Part shown: positions 37,201 to 52,200 of the stretch, one piece after another
Position numbering within the stretch: position 1 is the stretch's first letter
Layout of the letters: each line of letters starts with the position of its first letter
NCBI RefSeq assembly: GCF_964355755.1
Contig: NC_092673.1
Location: forward strand, 4,097,001 to 4,161,000
DNA length: 64,000 nucleotides
Direction of reading: 5' to 3'
DNA from: Antedon mediterranea
Lineage: Eukaryota; Echinodermata; Crinoidea; Comatulida; Antedonidae
The notes under the pieces: model-generated
Database searches by the model: none
The model's input: the letters and a program-made list of their open reading frames with translations, nothing else
What the model was told of the DNA's origin: nothing
Program-made: the position numbers and the translations under genes

Positions 37201-40200
37201 ACAGTATGAGCATCTATAGTGTATGGAAGAGTACAATTTAAAACTTTTTACATTCCTTAAAAAAAATAATGCTTTTCTTGTATACATCAAAATAATTTAA
37301 TTTGCATTCAAAAGCAGAAAATAATTAAGGACCATTAGTATCAACATGAAGTTTTTTTTGCAACCATTTATTTTGCAGCCCTTCATTTCATCACTATATA
37401 AAAGAACTCGAAAATAAATGGTTGCTAAAAAATGGCTAAAAAAAAACCCTTCAAAATATAAATGGTTGCAAAATAAACAGCTGCAAAATAAATGGCTGCA
37501 AAATAAACGACTGCAAAATAAACGACTGCAAAATAAGACTGAAAAATAAACGACTGCAAAAATGACTGCAAAATAAACGACTACAAAATATTAAACGACT
37601 GCAAAATAAACGACTGCAAAATAAATGACTGCAAAATAAACGACTGCAAAATAAGACTGCAAAATAAACAACTGCAAAATATTTTATGACTGCAAAATAA
37701 ACGATTGCAAAATATTTTATGACTGCAAAATAAACGACTGCAAAATAAACGACTGCAAAAAATGACTGCAAAATAAACGACTGCTAAAAATGACTGCAAA
37801 ATAAACGACTGCAAAATAAACGACTGCAAAATAAACGACTGCAAAAAATGACTGCAAAATAAACGACTGCAAAATAAACGACTGCAAAAAAAACGACTGC
37901 AAAATAAATGGCTGCAAATAAAAACGGCTTCAAAATAAACAACGACGATGTTTTTATACTTGTCAGGAGCATAATGAGGCTCACTTTCTATAAAAAAAAT
38001 CTAAATGAATGATCATACTGTTTAGAATATCTGTTATTTTCAAGATGCTTGTTTTTTTAAGGACTACTTTATTACATTCAATCGATCTTGTCTTTTCACC
38101 TGCATTGATATGAATTAACATTAATCACTATTAATGTTGTTTTATACTCCTACGCCACAACATTACTTTGATGTATAGTACTGTGACTCTAATCAAAGTT
38201 GATTGATTGAATTTAAAAGTAGGGTGTTGGCTTGTTTATATTAAGTATACTTAAAATCTATGCCTCACAGAGGATAATTAAATTAACCTAATAAACTCAC
38301 AATATGAATATGATTTTTGTACAGTATATCTACCCTGTTTTATTTTTAAACATTTGTTGGTAATCTGTGACCTGACTGATGATATCCACCTGTTACAGTT
38401 GTTTCATTGACCTTTTGTGTTATCTTTAGGATTCCTATTAAATACATTTATTGTAATGTAATAATAGAATTAATTCTGATAATTAAATTTAATGTAAATA
38501 TTATGCAAATTATTAATAAATTTAAACAATGATAATTAAATTTAATGTAAATATTATGCAAATTATTAATAAATTTAAACAATGATGATGGAGGAATTTT
38601 ACAAAAAAAAAACAAAGGTACAGTTAAGGCGTCTGATATCTGTGAAATATAACAGATTGCTTTAAAGTGGAGCTACACTCAGACTTTCTCAGCTTATATT
38701 ATGTTTAAGTATGTTTAATTGAAAGTGATTACATTAAAAAAAACAGGAAAAATACGGAAATATTTTCCAAAAACTCATTTCTAAAATATCGGTCAGAAAA
38801 TAGTGTTTTTTAACAAATTACAGTTTTTCAGTAACTTAGGGGTTGTTAGTTTACAATACGTCGCGAAACGCGTTACACTTAGTGACTGACGCGTTTTAGT
38901 CGCCGGTTCAACGCATTGATGAAATGTCTCCCCTTTGGTAAATTATGTGTCGAAAAATGGGGAATAAATTTTATACACACAATTAATACGATTTGTTTAG
39001 GCCTAAGTAATATTTCCGATAAGAATGTCAGTATAATTTACATGTAACCTCATGATTTTCACTGTACAACAACAGCATAATAATCTTATCAGATTGCTTT
39101 TAACTTTAAGCTAGGGCTAGGCCTAGCTAAGCCGTATGCTCAGCCAAGCTAGCCTTAAATTTTTGTCTAGAGGCCTATGTATTCATAGGCATGGTCGTTT
39201 CGCCCCATTTATCGTTCTTGGGTTTTCTCGCACATTAAGAATTGTGAAACACAAAATCCTATACAGAACAAGAGTAGTAAAGAGTAGTAAAGCGATGTGC
39301 AAGCTTAGACCTGACTGAAAAGCAACTATTCAGGCACCCTATCATGGCCCATGGGTAGGCCAAGGTCGGGTGCCAGCAAAACAAACTTCACTGCTGTCAG
39401 CCTAGCCTAGCTAGAGGCCAAGCAGCAACGGTACATACCTACACTCTAGTAGGCCTAGGCCTAGCTTTATTGAATATATAGCCACGTCTTTCTCAAATCT
39501 CGTTAAATTTGACATTTTAGTAATAGTCTCATAATCACATTATTACACTGTGAAACATAATAGGGTCATATTCAGAATGTTTTAATATACTTTTCGCCCG
39601 TCAAAAATAACATCGCGACAAAATAACAGATCGCCAGCTGCAGTAGTGTGATTGTGAAAAATGTCACGTGATCGTACTCCCTAGCAAAATAAAAAACCCA
39701 ATTGGACCCGAACGGGGGAAAGTGTCTATTTACGCAAAATTGCGCAATGTATACGTGATAAAAATACCAGAAATAGAAAGATCTGGAAAAATTACATAAA
39801 TAGACATTTTACATTTTTTTTTGGTGAAGAAATGAATTTTTTAGGATTATTCCAATATACCCCCCTTTTGCATGTAAAAGAATAGGAAATTACAAGGTAT
39901 CCCCCCAAAACGCAAAAAGGCGTGATTTTCAAGAAAATCGTACTCATTTAAAAAAATTTCAAAAAAATATGAAGTATAAGGGATGATATTTTTAAATAAT
40001 AGTTGAAATGTATGAAAAATAGTAATTTTCTGGGTGGAGCTCCACTTTAACAGTTTTAAACTTTATATTTTATTTAACCATAAATTTAAATACTGTAATT
40101 ATTCAAATGTACGGATGCTATCAGTAGATATTATCATGCCATTTAAATTAAAATAATATTTTCAAGACTATAAAAGTGTTATCTCAAATTCATTGTTATC

Positions 40201-43200
40201 ATACTAAAGCTCTACACTATCTTTATATTATATTATTATTATATTATAATATCTTATATTATATTGTCTACACTATCAAACTAGTTTGACCAAACAAGTG
40301 TGATGATAGTGATATGTCATCATCATGTCCATATATGGGCATATCACATTTTTTGTCACAGTTTGATAGAGCTTTATACAAAAGTTAACAACCAGAGCAA
40401 CAGATTTCATTCTCCCCTTTTTCTCTAAACTCTAAATTCCCTAAATGTAATCATAATAATAATGCACAGCCTTGCTTACTATGAACTGCAACAATATGGT
40501 AGTATAACCGGATGATGTATTACATCATTAAATTGTCTATTAAATTGTCAGATATAGAAGGTCATGATTATGTCAAAAAATGAATAACTGTAAAAAAAAT
40601 GTTAATAATGTCATGGAACAGTAGGGCTTGATGTACAGGTTATACTTGTCTGGCATACTGCACATCTCTTCGTGTACATGAATTCTGTAATGTGATTGGT
40701 CACTATGTACGCGAGATAATTCCGTATTACAAATCAAATGGATCGCACTGGTAATACTGTGTGAGCCAGTACCTGTTTTGCCCTAAAAAAATAATTTTAA
40801 AACATTGTTTTGTTGAATAGGCCATTTTATTATAATATTTTTTTTGGTCAATATTTTAGATTTATTAGTTAAATGTCTTGTTTAAAAATATTAAGTTTCA
40901 TTTTCAGGGTTATTTTTGGAGCACTACTGTACAATAAATCTCATCTAAACTTTAAGAATAGTATCATATATCCTGTCTTATTGTCCGGATATTGTCACAT
41001 AAAACAATGCACTACATTCAATCTAAAGTTTGTACAAAAGGTTTCGTTTTATCTTTGTGAGATTTAATAGACTAGTTTTATAGCATTATTTTAAATGTAA
41101 GATTTTATGCATCCAACATACAGTACACAGAATACAGTACATAACAAAAGACTTACAATAAGTGTCTGCCGTTGCATCGATGATTGATCACGTATCTGCA
41201 TGAAATCTTGTTAATTATTACAATCCTTAATGTTGATGTTTTAAGACGTGATGTTCTATTATTCATTTGAAACGACTAATATAACTGTCATTCTTTATTT
41301 TATTCATATCAACAGTATATATAAAAGAGAATAACTACATACAGATATACAATGCCAAGAAGAGACAATAGCAATATTAAAAAGTAGGCAACCGGTAAGG
41401 TATCGTAACTGTTAATAAAACTTATTAATAATGATATTAATAAATTATTGTAATAATAAGTACTTGGAAACTAGTTTAAATGCAGAGAGCGACAGATAAC
41501 TATTTAATATTTTGGCCCTTATTGAAGATTTTAATATATTTGATAGGTTATAAACTATTTACTAAAAAATATAACTTTAAAAAGGTTGGACGTTATCACG
41601 GAAACAAACAAAAATACAAATTAAGTACGATTACTGTACTTGGTATTTTGCCAAGTATTCATTAAATATTCATAAATTATAGGGATAAACTTATACTTTA
41701 TCAAAACATCAATAACTTTAATATAATAAAATGGATTCTTTTTTTATAGAATTGGGGTTAAGACAACCTTAGCACAGAACTAAACAAATAATTGTGATTT
41801 ATGTTTTAAGCTCTGTCTACAGTATGAAACTAATTTAACAGTAGACAAAAAAAAGTGTGATGTGCCCAAATATGGTAGTGATATGCCAAAATTTGGTAGT
41901 GATATGACATCATGTCTATATTGGCACATTACATTTTTTTGTCACATAAAGTTTGATAGTGTGGAAAGAGCTTTAGGAATGACTCATGTTGCACTAAACT
42001 TTTACCCATTTCCACACCTTAACACTCAATGTGCCTAAATAATTTGCTGGCAGGCATGTGTCTTTGAATCATATAATAATTCTTACTGTGTATAGCGCAA
42101 ACGCAAGCTCTCAATGCGCTGCACATTATTAACCCAGTCATTTTTTGGATCATACACGTATGGAAACATACTCCCATAGATAATGCAGCTAGTAATCAGT
42201 GCAAAGATGATGGCGGAGAGAGGCAAATGTCACGATCAGTAATCAAACGTCCAACACGCTGTGCCACACTCCCTCACTATAATCATAATTTTCATAGTTC
42301 TATCTACTTGTTTATTAATATTAGTGTAGGTTACATTGTCATTAAGTTTGTATACTGTAGTTGTCTACTATTTTAGGCATTATAGTATTTTAAAGTAAAT
42401 AATGAATTCAATAATTATTCAAATTGTAGATAATTTATTCTAAACACTAAAACTCAACAATTCAAAATATTATAATATAAACAATAACAATAATTTAAAT
42501 CGTATATTATATTTTTGTTAAACTGTTAGTGTTGAAACTGATTGTTTAGGATTTTATTTTGTCTCTTTAAAAATTGATTTTAGTGCCACTGCCAGTAGTA
42601 ATAAAATATTCTTCGATTTTATTTAAATTTTATGCAATATGATTGATAATGAGTATGTAATCATATGCTATTATTAAAATGACACTTTAAACACAGATTT
42701 GTTGAGAATAATAATATTGTATAATTTTTGTATATACTGTAAAAATGTTACCTAAAACATTATTCACATTAATACAACATTCCTTGTTGTTTACAGTTAT
42801 CCATCGGCAATATAGTACCAACAAAAATGATGTTTAACCCCAAAAATAAGTAGTTACCAAAAACAATTTTTTTTAAACGAACATACCAACTTGTACACCA
42901 CATGATGCAATCAATTTTATGTTCAAAAAGGTTTGCTATGTTTTTTGAAGGTTTGCAGGGTTTTGCAATACCCTACAGTTACACCTCACATTAGGGCAGC
43001 AGACTAACAGGTATAAAATGTTTATAATATAATTTTATTTTATAGTCTGGAATTCATTAACTAATTATGATGTGTTTTTTTTCTACAATAGGTTTGATTG
43101 AAAATATAATGGAGTGTGCAATTCCAAATGATCGAGCGAATCGTGACTTTCGTGCTAAGTTTCCTGACGACGTACTCCAAGACAGTCTTGCCGGTCAACT

Positions 43201-46200
43201 GTGGTTTGGAGCTGAGGTAAGGGTCAAGAATAAAGTATAGTATGGTATATTAAAAACATAATTTTTATTGGTCACCCATGCCAAGGGGACTTGGAGCTAA
43301 AGTGGTCTAATCAAGGATCTGGTGGTACCTGTAAGATCGTATTTCTAGACCAGTTATTACAAATATTACAAATCAGAAGGAACGTCATTGCACAATGCAT
43401 GATGGGTTTGAAAGCAATAGCGCCACCGTATATTAAAAACTTTATATACTGGTGGTGGCGCTATTGCTCCCAATTCCGTCCCATCATGCATCGCTCACGC
43501 TATTTTCGATAAACCTTATTACTGCTGTATATTGTCCTACAGTAATACTGTATCTTGTCCTCTGATTTAAGATTATTTTGATAAAATCTCACGGTCAACA
43601 AATTTTGCACCAAATTTGCATAATTGTACTCAGACTTTACTAATGTTACTAGCATTTTGCCTTTCAAGTAGTAGAAATGGACTTGATATCGACCTGTTAA
43701 TAACTAGTGCGTTTTTATAATTTACAGTGTATAGTAAATTTGAAAAAAATGTAGGTCTATGGAACAGAAACTAGGACATTTAATGTTCAATTTATAGAAA
43801 ATTAAATAATGTATAATTAGTTTCAATGTAAAAATACATTTCAGTTTAATATACTGTATACTTTTTTTTTAAATCACTCAAGGTAATTGTCACATTTTCT
43901 TAAATTAAATAACATTTTTTTAAATAATTTGAAGGAAATTGGGTTATTAATGAATGCGTACATCTAGCATTGTTTATAATTAATGTATCTGAACGTTAGA
44001 CTACCTAGAAATAGACATGTATTCATTTTTCATTACTTTTCTATGTATATTTATCAAAACTGAAAGGAAATAGATAATCACATGTTGTCCATTGTCTAGC
44101 AGATATATTGCTACGTTGTACTATTGAAACTACACTGTACAATTATACAAAATGATTAATGATTTATGAAAACTGTACAAAATAAATTACATAATTTTTT
44201 CCAATGTCAATTTATGGAAACTAGCCAAAGTTTTATTAACAATTAATGATTTATGCAAGTGTACTATTTTTTTATGGTAAAACTATTATTAATGTTAGTA
44301 TAAGCAAAAAGTAATTTTTTTATTATTTATTTGATATTAAATTATTTTATAAACATACTACCAATTGATGCACTGATTATGTTTAAATAAATAAATAAAA
44401 CTGACTCCAAATAAAGAGAGGCAAGCCATGATTCAACCTTATTTTATGTGATTTATTTCTTTATTTGATCATCATCAAGAATGATGATCATGGGCGCGTG
44501 CCGTTACTGGGCTAGGCCTGCGCAAGCAGGGAAAGCCCGGACTAGCCCACGATGATTTTCTGATGATCAAATAAAGATTGAAATGTTAAATCATGGCTTG
44601 CCTCTCGTTATTTGGAGTCAGTTTTATACAATGTTATTTAAATATACTACATTAGCAGCAAATTAATGATTTATTAAACCTTCAACAAAGAGGCTTATAC
44701 TTGAAACCATACAGTAGATCAGTACCACTGTATAAAATGAACAATAAATTATTTTCAATTTCCTTGAGGATTAATGATACTTTGCGTTGATTCAATCCTA
44801 TAGATACTACTACACTAATGATATTAATACTACTTAAACAGATCACAGTAGAATAGCGGTTAACATACATTTATTTATGTCTTGATTCATCTTGTGCAGC
44901 TGCTGCTCAAACAAGATAGTGAGCTTGATTATTTAGATTCTCTTGCTAAAGTGGAATCGCTAGATACCGTAAACAAAGTGTCCCAAGAGCTGTCCTCGAA
45001 TAGGGTATTAAAACATAATATTAATATTATCAGATATTATTTAGTTTTCCAAGAACGTGTCCCCTTTAATAGATGCATCACAAAAGGGGTTTTACTGATA
45101 TAATATATTTCAGCATTATTGCCAGATTTCAGGATTGCTGGCAATCTGTCTAAAAGTTACCAATGCTACTGTATTGTAACCTATGAACATATTATTTGTG
45201 GTAGTAATCAATCACACAGAGTTGAAATGAGTCACTTGAAATCTAGCTATAAATACTTTATTGGGTTGTTCCAACATAACACAATATAAGTGATACTTCA
45301 ACCCACGAGGTCTCTCCATCTTCAACCCACAAGGTCTCTCCATCTTCAACCCACGAGGTCTCTCCATCTTCAACCCACAAGCTCTCTCCATCTTCAACCC
45401 ACGAGCTCTCTCCATCTTCAACCCACAAGGTCTCTCCATCTTAAACCCACGAGCTCTCTCCCTGAACCCCCTTTATAGAGTGACGTTAGACCCACTCATA
45501 CATTAGTAACAAAAAATGGAAAATAAATAAACAAAATGATAGTGTTAGTTTTTGTTCGTTTACGATTATATATTATTATAAATAAGTTAATTGGGCATTC
45601 ACTGAGATTTTTCTTAATTGGAAATAATAGCAAATTTAACTGCGTCCGTATGGAATATTTTATTTATTGATTAAATTTAAATAAAATCACCTTGATCTAT
45701 TAAAAAAAATAATCAGATCAGCCCTTAAAAGCTGTTTACAAATAAATGCTAGTAATATTGTCCAAATAGCCGTTAATAATTGATTCAGCGATGCGTCTAT
45801 TGCAATGAGAATAGCATTAAGCTGAATTAATTGAAAACAATCACATGCAGACGCTACTGCGCTTGATTCCTGTTACATTGGAAAGCTTTACTGTTAGACT
45901 TGGCATTAGTCAAAGAAAAATGCCGCTTTAAATTCACTACTTGAGTATTCACGTTCATTTGCCAGCTATTTTAAAATAGCACTTGAAATAATGTGCTTGC
46001 TGTGTTATGGTTCAAATCTGTAAGACTGCTATGTGTACTTATGTATTGTATGTAGTATTTACTGTGCTATTCTAGTATGCTTACCCTGGAATATAGAGTA
46101 ATTCCATCGTTTAATAATATTATTTTTGACCCGCTATACAAAATAAAATATTTAGGTTTGGGAGAGGTGGTTATACTAAGCCAGTACGATATTAATTAGA

Positions 46201-49200
46201 AGAGCGATTTCCTTGGTTAAAATTGGTTCCCACTAGAGACGTAACGCAAGGACGTAACATATTGTAAGTGATTTGACCAATCACAAGCAATGGATTATTC
46301 GAACAGACATTGGTCAACTCGCTTGCATTGCGTGTACGCCATTGTGTTCCGCCTCTAGTGTAAACCAAGATTTAGTAGAGACTCATTCTTGTTTGAAATG
46401 GAAAAAAATATTGATTATTATTGTTTAATATTTATTATTTATGACATATTTTTTTTTGTAGTGTCTTGCTGCTGGTTCAACTATTATGCAACGTGAAATC
46501 GAGAGTGCAGCTTTAAGGCCACTTGCGAGGGCGCTTATTGGAAGTTTAGATTCATTACGCAACATGCTCAAGGATCAGTGTCTAAAAAATATCAATAATT
46601 ATTCTGATAAGGTTTGTGCCGTTCACTCCTTAATTGTCTTAAAGCTCTGTTTACACTAACAAACAGTATGTGACAAAAAAATGTGATATATGGACAGGAT
46701 GGTGTCATCACTACCACATTTTGGCATATCACTACCATATTTGGGCACATCACACTTTTTTTATCACATAAAGTTTGATAGTGTAGACAGAGTTTTAGTG
46801 GATGTGTTTATTGTGATTAATTTTTAATAGTCTAGCCTATAAATCATGTAGGACATAATCACCCCTTTTTTATCCTTAAATACCCTATAAATTACATAGG
46901 GCGTAGTTTACCTCTTCTTCATCATAAGCTGCATTTTAATTTTAAATTCAACATTCCTGAGGTTGCGCTTCCCAGAAGGTTGTGGTTCCATCTAGATATT
47001 CTTTGTTCTTTTCTCCAATCAATGTTCTGTACCTGTAAGGCCAGCTACCTATTATTGCGTGTAATTGCTGCCTCAATGTGGTCAGCCTACTGGGCCAAAA
47101 GCTAATTGTTATCATTTGAAAGTAGAAAGATATGCTGCTATATGTTTAGAGATATGATGCAGCTAAATAATATGTAATGTTTCTTTTAAAGAAATGTTTA
47201 AATGTTTGAGGAATCCAAAAAAGTGAAATGGCCTTTATGACTTGGATTGGATTGTGGTTTTGTCTATATGCAGATGTTTCATGTAATAATAACATTTATT
47301 CAGCATGTTTTATCAAGAACAATGTTCCCAGGAGCAAGCAATAGGCGTAGGCCTGAATAGAATTAACTGCTCTTACTCCAACGTTCAGCAAATTAGTTAA
47401 ATGACATTAACAATACATAAACTAAATATAAAAATAATAAATGAGTTTCATGTGAGTTTAAATGTGGGAAAATGATATTACATAACATTATAAATATATT
47501 TTGCTCGTCTTATCTTTAGGTAAAATCAGCATTGAAACACTTTGATGTGATATCGTCAGAGTTTGAATTGAGCTATGTGAGTGCAATGGTACCGGTCAAG
47601 ACTGCCCTGGATTATGATACCCAACAGGACGTTATTATTTTATTCTGCGAAACAGTGGACAGGTGAGGTGTTAATATTAACTACCATACCTGTTGATTAA
47701 TTGACCTTGAATGTCATTCATTTCTAGGAAAAGACTTGGAAATCAATAGTTGCTGCGATAATCTTATTTTATGAATGAGTGCGTTTGTTGTAAACAAATA
47801 ATAGGAAAATAATGCTTAAAAAAAGAATGTCATTTCGACTTCATCATGGGGTTATTATCAAATAACAGAAGAATGATGTTTTGACTACATCATGGGGTCA
47901 TTATCAAGTCCAATGAAGAAATTCTAAAAAGCAACTAATTATATAACACACACCAAGTGTCAAAGTTTAAATAACAAAGACCTATTGTCTCATTCTGTCT
48001 GGTTTTAAACAAAGGTTGGTATCAGAAACCAGACTTCTGAAGGAAAATACTATTGCCCATGGATGTGATGTAATAAAATTGGGGGAAAAAAAGTTAAGGA
48101 TGGGTAGAACGATAAACAGTGAAAGATTATAAAAAGCTTCTTTGTAGGGGTAATATTGCTTGCATGCACTCCATTTAAAGACCATCTTTGTGACCAGGAA
48201 ACCAAGCTAGGAATGCAACCCAAATTCGCAAATCCCTCCCTGGGCATCCCTATTCAAAAGACACCCTTAATTAGACAACATCTTGTGTTGTGTTAATTTT
48301 TTTTTCCAATAAACAATTTAGAATATTCAAATTTTCACCTGAATACGGTATTTTTTTTGCCAACAACAAAAGACAAACATTGGATAAGAAGGTTTTAATT
48401 CCTATGCGTAAATTTTTTTTTTTTTTCAGTTTTAATGAAATGTTGCAATTACGATGGGTCAATGATTGACGATATTGTGACACCTAGCGAATTCTAATAT
48501 CCATTTTTTATTTAAATAAGAGACAGTTATGTTTTTTCAATAACGTAACAGTTTTTTCTCATCTTCTTAAATTTCATTAGAGCTGTGAAGGAGAAATTGC
48601 TGTCGCAGGAGATGATTGATGATTACGATGCGGCGCTTATGTTCACATTACCCAGGCTCGTTATAGTGTGGTATGTTTCAATATTCTATATGTATTAACT
48701 CTTAAGGGTGTTTCACACCTAAAAAATAATTGACCCTACTCAAATTCATCACCTCAGGTTTTTCATGAATATTTCTAAATGCTTATTCTCAATTCCGTTT
48801 AAGGCTCTATTCCTGCTTGCCAAACATTGATAATTATGATTACTACTATTACAGATACATTTGTGATTAATTCCCACAATAATACTAATTTAAAGTTAAT
48901 CAGTTTAAGTTATGTTATGATGTGCTATACTACTACATATATTATGTATCTGTACATAGTAATATATTCATTTATCCAGGCATACAAGTTATTTTGGCAT
49001 GCTGCCAACTTCAATTCTTTCCCATCATTAGAATGCAGTAATTGTCAAGAAGAATGCCTTTTATTATTCTGTCTAGGCCAAGCAGGAAACCATTACAATA
49101 CTAGAAATGTAAATAGATTTTTGTCTAGCATCAAATTGGCCGAGAGCCAATTTAGGCGAACAACATATTGACTATCAGCCTCTATAGTTGAGTGTGTCTT

Positions 49201-52200
49201 ACCATTTTACCATTGTAAAGAATAGGATTACTGGATTTGTTGATCTCTAGAGGGAGTTTATCTGTTAAGTTGTGTTTGATATCAAATGTTTGCAGTAGTA
49301 AGCCACTGTCAACTACTATAATATTCTGATTATATATTAAAATATGCATTATTCCCTTTAAATATTAATCATTACATTACACATCCTGAATTTGATTTAT
49401 CGAACATAGCAATGAATATTACTTTTTTTTTCAGCACTAATTTTATATTTTTATGAATGTGTTATCATATTATGTAAGCATTTTAAAGAATAAATATGAA
49501 ATAGCATTTTTTATTATTATTAATTTCTATTTCATGTTGTTTTATCTTGTTAGTGGTCTTGTTATCTTTCCTGATGGGCCTCTAAACGTTGACGTGCCAG
49601 CAAGTAAAATGTCGGAATTGTTTCGACCTTACCGAAATGTTCTGCGTAAAATTAGGTGAGTAAAATGTTATGAATATATCTTTTGTTCTTGGTATTCGAT
49701 ACATTGATTCCTTTGCAGCTCATAACAAAGCTATACTGGAATTGAGTAAAGGTAAAGTGTCAGAGCCAAAATGTGCAAAAAACCTTACTGGTTCTTGGTT
49801 TGATAATCCATTTTTACATCTCAAACTTTGTCTAAAGCCCGGCGCACACTAGAGCTTTCGGCTGAGCCAACTGGCACGAGTAACACTTGGCTCAGTAACA
49901 AATTTGCCGCAAACTATGTTCGCGTTCTATCGGACGCACACTAAACGCCTTCAGTACGCGATTTTCTGATTGGATAATTACTTACTACGCTATACAGCAC
50001 GCGCTGAAATATCATAATAAATCAGAACATGTCATGCGCAGTGGAATTTTTTAGTGAGCAGGAAGCTCACGTTCGGCGCACACTTGAGGAAAATGGCACG
50101 CGTGCCAAAAAATATTAAACACGATAGATATTTTCCTCAGCGGCACGCGTGGCCGATTCCTCACGAAATCCCCGGCGCACACTGTGAGGCAAGTGTTACT
50201 CGTGCCAGTTGGCTCAGCCGAAAGCTCTAGTGTGCGCCGGGCTTTAAGCTCTATCTATCAAAGTTTATGTGACAAAAAAAATGTGATGTGCCCATATATG
50301 GACATGATGATGTCATATCACTACTATATTTGGGCATATTTCTACCATATTTGGTCATACTAGTTTGATAGAGTGTGTAGACAGAGCTTATGGGTAAGAT
50401 GCTTTGACTGAGCTTTGTGGATAAAACAGGCACTAACTGCTGTCAAATCAAAATTTCTTCTTTTCTTTTTCCGACAGAGAATTATTGTGCACATTAACAA
50501 CTATTGAATTACATTTATTGGAAAAGGCCTTAAGTAGCAATGACCTGTCGTGGGAAGACATAGAGAAAGAACTCATCGCCCTCAATGGTACTACCGCCAG
50601 TAAAGCTATACCTATGCTACACGGACGCGCAAACAACCACATGCAATCGCCAATCAGAAGTCTTGGTCACAATGACATGTTTGGACAATCGCCAGCTAGT
50701 GTCAGTACACTAACGGAACGTTCCACACTATGCAGCAGCTTCCCATTGGATTGTGATCTGGAACAAATGGAACCAGCAAAATCCTGTGGGAATGACTTTT
50801 CTGATCAGATGTTGGAATACTTAGTGGCAGATTCTCTTCCTTTTTCAAGTAGTCATTTATCGGAGGACAACGTTCAAAAATTGAGAGATGCAAAAGAGAA
50901 TGTGAATAACACAAATGGACATTTCATTGATGATCTGCCTACTATACAAGTTAATAACACTACTGAAACCAATGGTGATGACATACGTCACAAGAGATGT
51001 CGAAGGTCAAGTGAAAGGAGGCGGTCAAGTGGTAGTTCGCGTAGAAGAAATTCCTCCCAGTGTAATGGAGATTTATCGTCATCTTCTGTTGGGAAAGATT
51101 CCGCACTAACGGAAGAAATAGATGTGCAATGTGATAGGCGTTTTAGCGAATCTACCAAAAAATCAAGCATGAAAGGGGACGATGATTCTGGTAACCCAGG
51201 ATCAGAGAGAGAAACATCTTCTAAACATACAGACAATAGAACAAATGGCTCGGGAGCAAGCTCGGAATTATCGGACAAAGAAGCGGTAAAGAAATACTAC
51301 CTTACGGCTAACGGGAAAGTTAGAAGCGGTGGGAACACGGAATGCAGTTCACGAGAGGGCAGCGACGATGCAGGAACTACTCTAGGCCGTAAAGGTAGCG
51401 AACCAGATGAAAATATACTCCAAGAATGCAAGGCTAGGATAACCAGTATGAATGCGCACCGCGAAGCACCGCGCACCGAAAATCATAAACCTGCAGCAGG
51501 GCTTAGCAAAAAATCAACTCTTGGTTTGGAAACGTGTACTGATTATACTATGACACGCTTTCTATCAGACCTCGAAAATGTTGAATATTACGATCACACG
51601 AACCAAGATGAGATGTTGCCAGATGAAGAAGATGGCGAAGGTGATGTTTTCTACCTGAGTAAGGTTCAAGCATCCGATAGCAATCATGATAGTAATAACG
51701 GAACAAAGTCGCATACAAGATCACCCAGTGTTGCCAGCACTGGTAGCTCGATGTCGTCGCTGTCGCAGAACCGTATCGTGGGGCATCATGCCGGGGCAGG
51801 GTTGAGATCAAAGTCAATGGATAACCATAGCAGATTTAGTGATGATGGTGAAGAGTATGATGATGAGGAGTATGACGATGAGTGTTCTACCTGTTCTTGT
51901 TCCACATGTGAACGCTTTGAGGCACAGAATGAAGACTTCAAATGGGAATCGGATGATAGGTACAGTAATTAACTAATTACTATAAAGCAAAACACTTTGC
52001 CAAGTATAGTATTTGCTTTGTTTGTTTGTTGGCATGATAGCACCTACTATTTTATTCTGAATTTTTCGGTGAAAATAGGTATATACTTACATAACATGTC
52101 TATTGAAATTCAAGAAAATCGGCTTATAAATAACTTCACAAAAAAAAAATTTGTATTCTTTTAACATGGGCCAAAATATCATCATGCAAAGTATCATGTC

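Larger units (their letters stand above)
36633..43091 (+). other. LST2 intron 2
   Basis: A 6.5-kb intron holding the 15-bp minisatellite, the 53-bp duplication, the 1.4-kb inverted-repeat element and two MITE A copies. A partial MITE B-like block lies near 40783-40860. A SINE-like block near 42080-42290 (TACTGTGTATAGCGCAAACG) is only tentatively a repeat. No internal exon of LST2 is expected or seen. Confidence 0.7.
43217..46461 (+). other. LST2 intron 3
   Basis: Besides the two palindromic elements, the 24-bp minisatellite and MITE C copy 2, it holds a GGGGACAC-type repeat near 44985-45103. A possible cassette-like open frame at 44896-45000 does not match LST2. Confidence 0.6.

Noticed and set aside
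37451-37984. Several overlapping minus-strand frames rich in FILQS
   Set aside because: They are produced by the 15-bp tandem repeat; identical motifs appear in different frames.
44882-45103. Possible extra LST2 exon ([19 protein letters not shown])
   Set aside because: Exons 3 and 4 join perfectly without it at a point where the protein is conserved (GAECLAAGS). The 3' part is repeat sequence.
50988-51817. Minus-strand frames opposite LST2 exon 8
   Set aside because: They are shadows of the real plus-strand exon, without start or homology.
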